From positions 34,309-77,239 of the forward strand of contig NW_003217134.1 of assembly GCF_000006405.1 (NCBI RefSeq): 42,931 nt of DNA, given 5' to 3'. The notes under the pieces are model-generated. The model was given only the letters and a program-made list of their open reading frames with translations, did not search any database and had not been told where the DNA came from. The position numbers and the translations under genes are program-made. The stretch is from Perkinsus marinus ATCC 50983 (taxonomy: Eukaryota > Perkinsozoa > Perkinsida > Perkinsidae). Position 1 is the first letter of the stretch. Each line of letters begins with the position of its first letter. Of the stretch, positions 30,468 to 41,800 are shown piece after piece.

Positions 30468-33400
30468 ATGGGGGTCTGCTTTTCCACGACCGAGGGCAAA
30501 GGCGTATATATTCGGCGTAGGCGACTGACTCTGAGTCAATCTGAGGCAGTACTTCACGAGGATAGCGACGAACACAGAGGTTCACTCGAGGTCAAAAACC
30601 AGCAAGACGACGAAAGTATATTGTCAGGTTTAGTACGGCAAGTGACCAGGAATAATCTTATTGATCTTTTCCCCGATTCTGCAAGACGATTTTCCCTCAG
30701 TGGTAAACCGACAAACAGCAACCAAAAAGGATTCGAAGTGAACATAGTCCTTAAAAGGAACCCATTTAGTTCAATGCTTTTCAACGGTTTGATAACAATG
30801 GGGAATATGTTTCTAATGTGATGACATTTACATGGAAAACTGATGTAGAAAATTGAAAATGAGTTTCCCTTGGTCATTAATATCAACGAAAATTCGAACC
30901 ACACCAATTGTGCAAATCTGAGAACAGCTATACCCTATGTTGGTAATAGAAATTCCATACCGTAAATATCACAGAGTGAATTACTTTTTATATAAGTGCA
31001 TTATCAAGTGTAAACCAAACTGTTATGCAAAGTGATATTTCCAATTTTTGAGATTTCGAAAATCAATATGATAACAATGTAAATCGAAGTTTTAGAAGCG
31101 TTACGTAGTCTATATTCGTACTCTCATCGAGTTGAATGAAACCATCTCGAAAATCTAGATATGCATAACTACAGTACATGTCAATTTGATATGCAAATGT
31201 TTGTTATTTTGAAGGACAAGTCGTCGCTATCATCACAGTTCCAAACGGGACTGTGACATTGGAGTTTCACCCGTTTTACGTGAAATGGCGTAAAACGCGT
31301 AAAAAAGTAGTCGTGAAATACGTTTTTCACTAGAGTGTCTTTCATACCACTATGGAGGTGAAACTCCATTGTATATGCGATATAGTTCCAAATTGATTTT
31401 CATTAATCTCGGAGAATATCGCAGATAGCCACGCACTGTACGTAGAATGTCACTCGATGTGATTAATCTGTTACTCAGAACAAGAAAACCGAAGCTGTAG
31501 GGCTTTCCCACATCACCGACTACCGTGTTGGGTATGCGTGCAAAAAGGGATTAAAACCCGAAAGTCCAAATCAAGACGATTTTTTCGTTATTGGTATCGA
31601 CGGACTCGGCATGTACCGTAAATTGAGATAATCGTATCGAGCAGCACGTGCGATCAGGTTCGGCGTTTTCGATGGTCACGGCCCGTACGGTCACGATATT
31701 TCCAGTTTTTGCCACGACACTTTACCCGGAGTGAGTCGCCTTGAAATATATATATTCGCTTCCCTCAGCTGAGCTCAGTAGGAGTTCGTATACGAATTAG
31801 CATACGAAAAATTTCCCGAAATTTCCTCAGAATTTAAAAATTTCCACCGACACATGTGCATCTATTCTCACGGGTTTATACTGCTTTTGTAGTTACTTAT
31901 CAAAGACAAAGAATTCTATAGCGCTCCCCGTGATGCTTTCAAAAGAGCATTTCAATACACCAATAGTAAGTTTCGGTCAGGTTTGAGCATTTTTTCAGCA
32001 AAGTTTCGCGAGAAATTTCCATTTTTGTTATCGAACTCTTTTAGTAGCGTGTTGGTGTTGAAAAAACGGCGAGTTGTAACGATCTCCCATCATTATACTG
32101 TGAATTGCTCCGATACGGTTGAAGTTGCATGAAAACCAACGTAGCCGACCACTCTTGAGAATAGAAGTAATAGTAGCCTACTAGAAGTCGAAGATATTCG
32201 GACGATCTGTTATGAAAAACTTACATCGTAAAACGTTATATACGATATAGAAAAAATAAAAAAAATGGAGACAGATATTTGTGATACGGGGACAATCTCA
32301 TTGCATTCTCAGTGCTATGCGAACAAGCTAGTTCTCGAAGGAAGTTTGACTCCTCCCTTTCTGGCACAACAGCGACGGTCGTCGTGACCAGAGATGAAAC
32401 TATTTACTGTGCTTGGGTCGGCGACTCGCGAGCAGTCATTGGCACTATCGATGTAAGAGTTTCGAGAGCAAAGACGGTGAACTGTTGGAAGATATGATAC
32501 CTCCTTTGGTACTCCTGGATGGAGTAACCTCTTAAGTAGAATTACAGTTTAAAACTATAAACGCGTTCATTGGAGTTTCACCACCCTAGTGATATGAAAA
32601 ACACTAGTGAAAAACATATTTCACGACTACTACAGGCCGCGAATATCGCGTTTTTTACGGAGTGTTACGGCACTTTAAAATGGGTGAAACTCCATTATTA
32701 GAAATCTCTTACACATACGGAACATTTTACGTCTAGCAACAGTAGTAATGTAGGTAACGCCCTCCAGGGTTTCACGTTTAACGTGAGAAATGGCGTAATA
32801 CTCTGTAAAAAATGCGATATTCGCGCTACTTAGTAGTCGTGAAAATTTACTTTTAACGGGTGAAAGTTCAATGGGGAAAATGATGTTCACAATGTGATGA
32901 CATTTACATGGGAAACTAATTGAAGAATATGAAAATCCTCCAGGAACATTATAGGTTCCCCGTGTGGGACCTTACAGTTTCCATGGGAATGTGGGTTTTC
33001 TATTTTCCTTATTTACTTTTCTGATAATTGAATTATCATATTCAGTTCGTTTTAATCAATGAAGTTTCACCCGTTTAACGTGAAGTGATGTCAAACGGCT
33101 CAGAAAATATAAGAACGATAACACAATTGTATTTCGCGAAGTGAATGGTGAAATATGTTTTTCATATCACTAGGGTGAAACTCTAATGAACTTCAGCTGT
33201 TGTCAACGACAACGTCGTCAGCGTAATTTTCATCTTTTTTATTATGGGCGTTTCGACACTTTTTTTCTATGATTTGAATCCGATTCAACCATCGATTTAT
33301 TTTATCGTTTTTATTTTTGCGAGTTCTATCTTATTTTTAAAAGGAAAAACCTTGAAGGAGAAAATAAGGAAAAATCTCAAAGGAGAAAATAAGGAAAAAT

Positions 33401-35360
33401 CTCAAAGGAGAAAATAAGGACAAATCTTAAAGGATAAAATAAGGAAAAATCTTAAAGGAGAAAATAAGGAAAAATCTTAAAGGAGAAAATAAGGAAAAAT
33501 CTTAAAGGAGAAAATGAGGAAAAATCTCAAAGGAGAAAATAAAGAAAAATCTTAAAGGAGAAAATAAGGAAAAATCTTAAAGGAGAAAATAAGGAAAAAT
33601 CTTAAAATCATAAAAGAATTTTTTAGGAGAACGGTAAAATTGTTGCCGAAGATCTGTCGCGAGATCATAAACCCGAGATTCCAGAGGAAAAAAGCAGGAT
33701 TGTTGCAAAGGGAGGTCAAGTGAGTCAACGCACTATTGGAGTTTCATCCGTTTTACGTGAAGTGGTGTAATACTCTGTGAAAAACGCGATATTTCTTGAA
33801 AATTATCTTCCATATCACGGGTGAAACTCCAATGTTAATTCTCTGGGATGAAATTTTCAGTATCAATAAAAAGATTTGTTCCATATGTGAATATCGTCGA
33901 TTTCAGTCTTGGAATATACGTTCGAGGTCCCTCAGCTGAGCTGGAGAGTGTCTTAATTTCTTATAGGAGTTTATATACGAATTAGGGTGGTACGAAAGTG
34001 TACAGAAACCAACAAGAATTTCTCCGAAATTTTCATGTTGTCACCAACGCATGTGCACATTGTTTCGCACACTGGTCATTTCATATAGAAACATGTCTGA
34101 CACGCCTTTGCGTCTCACTGGAACTGTATTCATCGGGTGAACGCAGTGTTGGAGAAATATATGTTCGCTTTCCTCGGCTGAGCTCAGGAGTTTATATACA
34201 AGTTTGGGTGGAGGTGTAGAGAAATCAACAATATTCCCCGGAATTTCCTCATAATTTTCATATTGTCACTGACGCATGTGAATATTTCCCTCAGTGGGTG
34301 AACGACCATTGAATGCATATGTCTCGTTTTTGAACTCATCTTTTCATCAGGTTAAAAGACTAAAAGGCGACATACCGTATCGAGTTTTTCTCAAAGGTAA
34401 ATCTCGAGAAAATTTTTTTCGTTATTTCCGGTAGGCAAACGTTACCCGGGATTAGCGATGTCGCGGTCCCTTGGTGATTCTATGGCAGTCAGCGTGGGAG
34501 TCATACATGAACCCGAAATCAATATAAGGTGAGCATCTGTCGTGGGCGCCTGTTGTGACTATAATAGAGTTTCACAACCCGTTTTACGTGGAGTGGCGTA
34601 TTACTCGGTGAAAAATGCGATATTCGTGCTATGCAGTAGTCGTGAAATATGTCCTCCAATATTGTAGTGTTTTTCATATCATGGGTGAAACTCCAATGAA
34701 CGAAAGGCATGGGGGCATGCCGATACGGGTTATTAGAAAAACCAGTGCCAATAGTAGCAGCAACGGGTGAGGTCGGCAAGCACGGATTGTGCTTGCTTAC
34801 CTATAGCCTGTATGCTATATGATGTAGCTAATATCGATTTCCCGCACAATGCGGAGTACCGTACTCCACTACAGAGTGGGAAAGATGCACATGGGCAACT
34901 ACATGTGCCGGTGACAATATGAAAGTGCTAGGAGAGAATTTCGGAGAGGTTACTTCTACCCGAATTCGTATAAAAAACCTCTGAGGTCAGCTGAGGAAAG
35001 CGAACATATGTTCCTCCAACATTGGTGGTCGCTATGAAAATTCTGTAGGGGAATCGATCGAGCTCGAGATCGATTCGTGGTCCTCTGCAGTGACGGCGTT
35101 TGGGAATTCATCAGCAGTCAAACGGCTGTGGAAATCCTGAGTGAGTAAACAGTACGCGAGCTCTTATGTGCATGCGTACAGCAGATCGGTACTCTCCTGG
35201 AGACGTGCAGAAGGCGGCTGAAGCGCTCGCCCAGGAAGCCTGGAAACGATGGCTTCGCGAAGAAGACGATGTTGTTGATGATATTACAGTTATTGTTGCC
35301 TGGTTGGGAGAAACCAACTCGAATCAAGGAGGAAAGAGCTCTCGAAAGTCTCTATGGTAG
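30468..35360 (+). CDS. PP2C-family (PPM) protein phosphatase, likely N-myristoylated, ten exons
   Basis: Exons: 30468-30737, 31479-31612, 31658-31730, 31893-31965, 32313-32452, 33627-33719, 34351-34396, 34435-34528, 35049-35140 and 35182-35360. All phases agree, giving about 397 residues. PPM phosphatases are Mn/Mg-dependent Ser/Thr phosphatases. Motifs in order: NQDDFF (about 121-126), FGVFDGHGPYGHD (136-148, metal-binding Asp140), SLSGTTATVVV (199-209), WVGDSRAV (218-225), YPGLAMSRSLGD (280-291), SDGVWEF (322-328, metal-binding Asp323) and DDITVIV (371-377). The N-terminus MGVCFS fits N-myristoylation at Gly2 with a possible palmitoylated Cys4, so membrane attachment is likely. The last exon has a tandem acceptor (cagcag), so 35185 is an equally good start. 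Introns range from 38 to 1174 nt; the long ones hold MITEs and a minisatellite. Confidence 0.93.
31173..31435. mobile_element. Tc1/mariner-like MITE with a family 1 MITE nested inside
   Basis: The left end CAGTACATGTCAATTTGATA follows TA, and the right end CACGCACTG is followed by TA. Internal blocks (TCGTCGCTAT, ATGCGATATAGTT, TTAATCTCG) match the 23874-24086 element. The element is interrupted by the family 1 MITE at 31261-31367. It lies in PP2C intron 1. Confidence 0.65.
31261..31367 (+). mobile_element. Family 1 MITE, nested
   Basis: A 107-bp element, GGAGTTTCACCC to GGTGAAACTCC, flanked by ATT on both sides (31258-31260 and 31368-31370). The related uninterrupted sequence in the protease intron (CAACATTGTTTATGCG, near 24025) shows the pre-insertion site with a single ATT. 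Confidence 0.8.
32572..32693 (-). mobile_element. Family 1 MITE, reverse orientation
   Basis: 122 bp, flanked by ATT (32569-32571 and 32694-32696). It lies in PP2C intron 5. Confidence 0.75.
32767..32869 (+). mobile_element. Family 1 MITE, decayed
   Basis: GGGTTTCACGTTTAACGTG start and GGGTGAAAGTTC end, with the GCGATATTCGCG core. No matching flanks. It lies 70 bp from the previous copy in PP2C intron 5. Confidence 0.55.
33061..33184 (+). mobile_element. Family 1 MITE
   Basis: 124 bp, GAAGTTTCACCC to GGGTGAAACTCT, flanked by AAT (33058-33060 and 33185-33187). It lies in PP2C intron 5. Confidence 0.72.
33340..33607. repeat. 25-bp purine-rich minisatellite
   Basis: About ten to eleven tandem 25-bp units (AAAGGAGAAAATAAGGAAAA then ATCTT or ATCTC), with phase markers at 33376, 33401, 33426 and 33451. 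The array ends 20 bp before the acceptor of PP2C exon 6. One strand is almost purely purine. Confidence 0.93.
33738..33830 (+). mobile_element. Family 1 MITE, short copy
   Basis: 93 bp, GGAGTTTCATCC to GGTGAAACTCC, with the core partly deleted. Flanks are ATT and AAT, not a direct repeat. It begins 19 bp after the donor of PP2C exon 6. Confidence 0.65.
34144..34296. mobile_element. hAT-like MITE, family 2
   Basis: A 153-bp element from CAGTGTTGGA to TCCCTCAGTG, flanked by the 8-bp duplication GGTGAACG (34136-34143 and 34297-34304). It lies in PP2C intron 6 and is the best-preserved copy of the family. Confidence 0.8.
34566..34694 (+). mobile_element. Family 1 MITE
   Basis: 129 bp with flanking AAT (34563-34565 and 34695-34697) if the first base has changed from G to A. 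It starts 37 bp after the donor of PP2C exon 8. Confidence 0.65.
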
Positions 35361-36606
35361 GCGCAGGTTCGATCCCAAGGTTGAGCATTTTTCTGTATTC
35401 TTTAGATGATCCAGTCGTTGAGATGTAAAGTGATTATTAGTGATTTATTGTTATTTACAGCAATGCTGCATCGATTGAAGTCGAGTGTTACTATTGAATG
35501 TGCCTGGCGTATTTGTTGTCTAATTGTCATGCTTGAAACAACCGCATGAGGTGATAAACGAAGCGTTGCTGGAAATAGGATATTGCGTTTACTAGTTATA
35601 ACATCAATACTCTAGGTGAGAGCCCACACGTTTTTGTGACCACTCGCTGAGCTTTTTTGATTTTGCGAGTAGTCAATCACCGCTGAAAGCGTAACCGAAT
35701 GCAGTATTCGTTCCTTGTGTGGCATCTGATAGGAGAGGCTATCAGGAGATAGATATCAGGAGATAGATAGAGATTCTTCCTCAGAAAGTGCACAGTGTCT
35801 GAAAAACAAGTCGAACGTTTCTTCCCGTGGCTGATTATCTTCATGCTCAAATCGCTTACTCAAGTCAGGCCATTGTTAGTATCGAGCACCTAGGTGCTTA
35901 GGCCTGCTTGCTACTCGCGTGAAGGATTACGACGCGCGAACGAGAGACTGATCCCACTCAAGCTTCAGACTCCGGGAAAGGAGTCCACGTGCGCGGCGCG
36001 TTTGCGCGCACTATGCGCAAACGCACAGCGCATCCGCTGCATCGCAGTCTACATACGAGTAGTACTCACATTACTGTAGAATGTTTTCGGTGATGTAGAT
36101 TTGCAATGTTATAACACGATTCTTCCGAAGAAGGAACAACCACTTTCCCTACTCAATAAGGGGGATATCGACGGCTCTGACATACAACGTATTGGAGTGC
36201 TCGATGGTCGCGGTATGCTGTATCCAGCCTATTTCGTCCAGTGGGTGACACGGCCTACACACGATCAACCGTCTCACATTGAGGATTTATATGCTTTAAC
36301 GGCGCGGAATATCACCACAAAAAGGAAAGGCGTGGTGATCGGAAGATATTCTGATGCTAAGATCGTCGAAGCATCCAAAATCTACTTCATTTTTCACAAC
36401 ACACAATTATCATGAATATAACACGACTGTCGATGAGGAGATGAAAGAGCACCAAGTAGAATGGAGCAGCAACATGCTGGCTCGTAAAAATCTATCACGA
36501 GAAGGTAAATACAAACAAATACATCATATTCGAATCATAATCCTCTCTTCGTATAGGTTAACCATTATCTACATCCTACGATAGGAGTACAGCCGTTACC
36601 ATCAAG
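35361..36606. other. Mostly unassigned; one exon-like frame
   Basis: A plus-strand frame at about 36101-36415 has protein-like composition, with a segment MLYPAYFVQWVTRP that loosely recalls a chromo-type fold. A second frame at 36354-36510 (VDEEMKEHQVEWSSNMLARKN) also looks coding. They may be upstream exons of the SET-like gene, or remains of a mobile element; I could not join them. A hairpin GCGTTTGCGC / GCGCAAACGC lies at about 35998-36024. Confidence 0.35.
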
Positions 36607-37002
36607 ATGAGCGAGATAGAGGGAGCAGGCCTGGGAATTTTCGCAGTCAAACCCATCAACCGGGGGACAATGATAACCATCTACGAGGGCCCCAAAGTCA
36701 GCCGTGGCTACGTAGACAAATTAAAAACGAAGTGTGGAGCGCTCGGTTCTCACTTACGTGAAATTCTCCCTCAAGTAATGTAAGCCGATAGGGACTCATG
36801 GCCTTGTATCTCTTATCTCTTCCTTTAGGTGGTCTACTCCGATGGCAGATCTATGGCCTTATTAGCCAGTATGAGTGCAAACAACCAAAGATGTGGGTAT
36901 CTCGCGAAACGATGCCTGTATGACGGCCCACAAGAGTCTCGGAATAACGCTGCCAGGCGTCTGGTGACGTTTACCATTCGTGGGACTACCTCAAGGACAT
37001 GA
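36607..37002 (+). CDS. SET-domain-like protein, partial
   Basis: Exons 36607-36774 and 36829-37002 are separated by a 54-nt GT-AG intron and end in TGA. The first exon has the start of a SET domain: GAGLGIFAVKPINRGTMITIYEGPKV, which matches the usual G-x-G-(IL)-(FY)-A-x-x-x-I-x-x-G-x-x-(IL)-x-x-Y-x-G pattern. SET enzymes methylate lysines, usually on histones. The second exon (VVYSDGRSMALLASMSANNQ...) lacks an obvious NHSCxPN motif, so catalysis is doubtful. The frame is open upstream of ATG 36607, so earlier exons are likely. A further coding-like stretch in another frame (36975-37230) follows. Whether this is a live gene or a remnant is unclear. Confidence 0.45.
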
Positions 37003-38826
37003 ATATGGAGTTAATGAGTACTGAAGTAGACCTTGGCTACGGGGTGCTGCCCATACTATCCTCAGCAGAGCGGGGAGCCGGAGCTGGATCAAAGTTTATC
37101 CGCCCATCTTCAAACGAGTGGTATAGGAATAATAACTGGCTAGCTCCAGTAAATGAACCTGAAACAACCCAGGTAGCATCCGAAGGGAAGCCCAGGTGCA
37201 TGCCAGCCGAGTCGGCTGAGCCGACACTGTAAAAGGCAAAAACTTTGCTTTGTCCGATGTGCACTAAAGCGTCACGCTTCAAGCGTGCACATCGAGCAAC
37301 CGCCTTGCTCAACATCAAAAATTTCGTCCCCAGAATAAGTATTGTTGTGTTTCCATTTGAGTTTTCGTCTAGCGTTTGTTTGAAAAACAATTACTATTGA
37401 AACCTCAAGTGTCGTCTTCGCAGCAGTCGTCAAGTTGGTGAAAACTAAAAAATCTAGTTTGGGAAGAAACTGACAGTAAGATGATGTGAAAAGCGAATAA
37501 TGCGAATATCGAAGCGGATATGCGTCTGTAGTGAACCAGGTTTGTCGATCCCCTGAGTAAATGAGGAGTAGATCGAACTATTTGTGATGATCCGATTATC
37601 GCTACCGTCAGTACTTCTGACTCAGAAATGTCGGTACAATAATGACGAACGACATCACTGCTGGGCGGCCCAGCCTGGGCCATGAAGTTATCATGGGAAG
37701 TGCGCCACACGTACACTGCGCTGTACAACTTGTCTCAACTTTGGTTCAGTATGTACAGGTGAAGGTATTCCAAAGCGGGGAGCGCACATGGGAAGTCGTC
37801 ATGTCGCCTCGGAGCAGAACACTTGAGGGGAGCGGGATTGCTGCCCTGTAAACGCGTGAACTGACCTGCAAAGTTGGAATTCCCCTCCTCGGCTTCCAGG
37901 GCTTAGTAGAAGTCTCTCTATCTGGTAGCTTAGAATTCGCATAGGCAACATAACAGATTGCTTCGGAGGACGATCTAACTCACATTTGACCCCTTCCAAC
38001 CAGCATTTTTCGCCTCCCCGCTGAGGCTATCATACTTAACTTAAGTTCAGTAACTTAAGTCCTCCACCTCGTTAGACCGGACTCACTGCTACACACGAGT
38101 TCAATTGCATTCGTATCCGCACCCGATGATCATACACTTGGGTTGCTGGACTTTTCCTCACTGATCTACATCCTAAAGTGTGATTAAAAACTTTGAGTTT
38201 CGAATTCCTCTGGGAAGTTCAAAACTGAGCTATGCTCCATCATGAGTTTGATGCTTCCGAGATGGTTATCCTCTATTGCCGGACTCTTGTTTATGACGAA
38301 CTTTGTAAAGATTGCGATGAAAAGGTACTATAATATCATAATTAGATAAATAGATCCTATTTAGAGGGAGTTTATACCCTCTAGACAGCAGCGCTGTTAC
38401 AGCGGACTAGGTGATAAGACTAGCTCGATCCCGACCCGAGTTCGATTCCCACACCCTACATTACAACTCGACCAACCAAGAGTTACGTTACAGAAAATCA
38501 ATAGTTATTATTAAGCACAGTAACAACTTGGTACGGCTCCGAATTACTGTTATATAATTACGCCCACAACAAACCGATTACGGAATAGAGCTTGTTTCTC
38601 AAACTGTAATATAGAAATTCGGCCGCCGGGGACCGAACATGGGTCACTCGGCCAGTTTTGCTCGGTACCTCTTCAAAGCAGCCGACACAACCGAGGAGTT
38701 ATGATGAACCAGATTGAGGATCCTCTCGTATAATACAGACATCAACATTGCATTTAATACCTAAAGTCCAAGATGCTCTCACCCAGAATCGAACCGGGGT
38801 CCCCGGTCCGGGGACCTTCCCCTTAC
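37003..38826. other. Mostly unassigned
   Basis: Frames at 36999-37232 (+) and 37405-37728 (-) are open but unrecognised. At 38236-38331 (+) a short frame MLHHEFDASEMVILYCRTLVYDELC... looks protein-like but has no context. The missing 3' exon of the carrier gene should lie somewhere here on the minus strand; I could not find it. Isolated TTCGAT T-arm-like strings near 38445 are not inside a tRNA fold. Confidence 0.3.
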
Positions 38827-41800
38827 AGTTTGAGCAAGTTTGGCTTGCAGACCCGAATAGCAGCCTATCACACCACTTCGTCTATACACATCCAAGAGGC
38901 ATCCCAAAGTAGACCCAGTCTCTGAGGACCCTTGGGCTCGCAACTTCGTTTGTACAAGCTGACAGGGAAATCTATAACAGTGTGAGGAGTAAATATGCAC
39001 ATGTGTTGGTGACAATATGAAAATTCCGAGAACATTTCGGGAAATTCTTATCGATTTCTATACACTTTCACCCGAATTTGTATGCAAACTTCTGAGTTCA
39101 GCTGAGGAAAGCGAACATGTTATTGTTGTAACTTTGCAGTGTTGGAGGCTCCAACACCGCGTAGGCACTAACTCGTTTACCTGGAGTGGATAAGTAGCCA
39201 TAGTTGCGCAGAACTTAGCGGCCCCTCCCAGGACCAACGCTTGCCTGTCCGTCAACACTCGTGGAGTATCATCGCCCACATTCGAGCTGCTCACCTGGCC
39301 ACGAGATATAAATGGAGTTTCACTCGTTTTACGTGAAGTGGCGTAATACTCAGTGAAAAACGCAATATTCGCACTATGCAGCGGTTTGTGAAATATGTTT
39401 TCCACCAGTGTTTTTCATGTCATGGGTGAAACCCCTGTACATTCCACTGTGTGCAAGAAAATTATACCAAATTCAAATACAGACTTCAATTTTCAGACGA
39501 TCATCATGATGATAATAACCCTATTGATATGAAGAACACTAGTGAGAAATATATTTCACGACTACTGCATATCACCGCGAATATCGGTTTTTTACAGAGT
39601 ATCACGCCACTTCACGTGAAACGGGTGAAACCCCAATGTATATCCAGTAGTACCGTATTAAGCTCCTGACTCAGCAATGCTAGTCGTCCTGTTTCATAAA
39701 CAACAAAGTGCACTACAGGATTGCACACCAGCCACAGTGATGCAGCTGTACCTGGAGGGTTATCCTCATCAAAAGACCACACCCTCGACGATGTCAGCCA
39801 GGTTGACAGAGCACAGGAGGGCAAGGTCCTAGGTTAGTGTTATGATGATAATGTATATGCATGGTAGGCCCTATATGTGACCTTCTATGGTCAATCCAGA
39901 TCATCGTGGCTCCACATTCGGGCAGGATGTATCAGCACAAGTACGTATCACTGGAATTTCACCCGAGATATGAAAATACTAGTGAGAAGCATGATTCACG
40001 ATTTACTCCGTGTGAATTTTCGTGTAAATTTCCGTGTAAATTTCCGTGTAAATTTCCGTGTAAATTATAGGACGTGTACACGTCCTATAATTAACATGGA
40101 GTATTACAGCACTTCACGTTAAACGAGTGAAACTCCACTGTTGCTGTCCTTCCTCAATGCTACTTACAGTACAGCCCTTGTCGGACTACCTTTCCACAAA
40201 TCTGTCCATTTTTCTGTTTTCATTAGGAACGATACAAAAGAGGTTCCGCGTTCAGCCGCCCCCAGGCCCAGGCGCTTATTCGTGGCATATACCCACAGGG
40301 GGCTCGTTATTAATACCTGATAATTTGGATGGACTTTCCCCCGTGATATGGAAAACACTAGTGAAAAACATTTTTTACATTTCACAGAGCAGTGAATAAC
40401 GCGTAAGCTACTGCGAGTGATCTGTCCAGTGTAATCCGCAAAGTGTTTTCAATTCCCTTGACATCGCGAATATCGCGTTTTTCACATGCAGTATCACAGC
40501 ACTTCGGGTTAAACGGGTGAAACTCCAATGTATGAATGCCAATTCAGATTACTCAGACATTCTTCACCGAACACAGATCCATGCTCATGCTGATCCTAAT
40601 ATATCTCGGATTTAATTTTTTTTGGAAATTTTCGTGTGTTGGTATGAAAATTCTCGGAAATTTTCAATCACATATTTTCATAATTATATGAATATATTCA
40701 AATCGATATCATCATCGAATAATTGTGATATATAATACCAATACATCATAATTTTGAAAAATTTTGAATCATAGCGCTTTCTAGAAGTTTATATAGAAAT
40801 GTACGAGCTGCTCGATCAAAAAGTTACATTGAGTATTCCCGCACCTATCGACGACACCAGATTGTCAACTGGGCTTGGTTTACTCCTACCAGAAATTTTC
40901 AACTTCATTCGTCTGAAGTATCTGAATCGGGCGCGCGCTACTTACACTACAGATCTGGCAGAGGCTTACGCAAATGTAAAGAAGAAAACAAAGTAGCTCA
41001 CTAGCATGGCTTCTACTGAGCTTCCTATTCCCTTATACAGCGATGGTAAGGTCTTTAAGGATAGTAGTTGAGATAGGAGTATTGAACCATTCTGGGAAGA
41101 CGATGATGCTGCTTGCTGTAAAGTGCCTAAGCTCCACATTCACTGGACGATCACGTAAGACTATATACACGTATACACATATATTATATATATATATAAT
41201 ATATTGTTGCAGAAGCAGGCGGCCACAGGAACGAACACCTCAACAGGATGATGGTAGAAAAGCTTCGTAATATCATACACTGTTCGCATAATTGAGTTTT
41301 CCGATTCTTTCCAACACCTTCGCATATAGAGGAGTCGTTTGATCTATCTGATAGCCTCTCACGCTTCGTAGTTAAGCCAGAATAATTCTGCACGCATGTA
41401 CAACACGAAAGTGCCTGTTGTTGCGGTATATGTTCTAAAGACTACAGCGTAACAAGCTAACTATGCACGGGAAGAGTACGAACAGCACAACTACCAATAC
41501 TCTGAGCATGCGTGCCAAGAGAGATCAATACCATCTAGAACATATATGCACTGGAACTAATTCCCATGTATAGACATTGCGCCCCATTCTTACAGATGCA
41601 TAGACAATTTAACGAAATCCAATTTTCTGCACGAAATTGAAATTAATTAATATAAATAACATAAGACGTAGTGCAATCTCCCCTAGGATTTGATAGTATG
41701 GAAATTCTGGGAAAAATTTTTGAGGAATTCTCGATCATTTCTGTACATTTCTACCCGAAACTACTAAAATTAGTGAGTAAACTCCTTAGCTCAGGTGATG

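Noticed and set aside
38780-38860. tRNA-like minus-strand segment with CCGGTTCGATTC and a pairable T-arm
   Set aside because: No matching acceptor 5' half or good D-arm was found, and its upstream part overlaps the end of carrier exon 5 (LAQT then donor GTAAGG).
40799-40996. 65-codon plus-strand frame inside the first carrier intron
   Set aside because: Composition is protein-like, but there is no family match or partner exon. Listed here and not as a gene.
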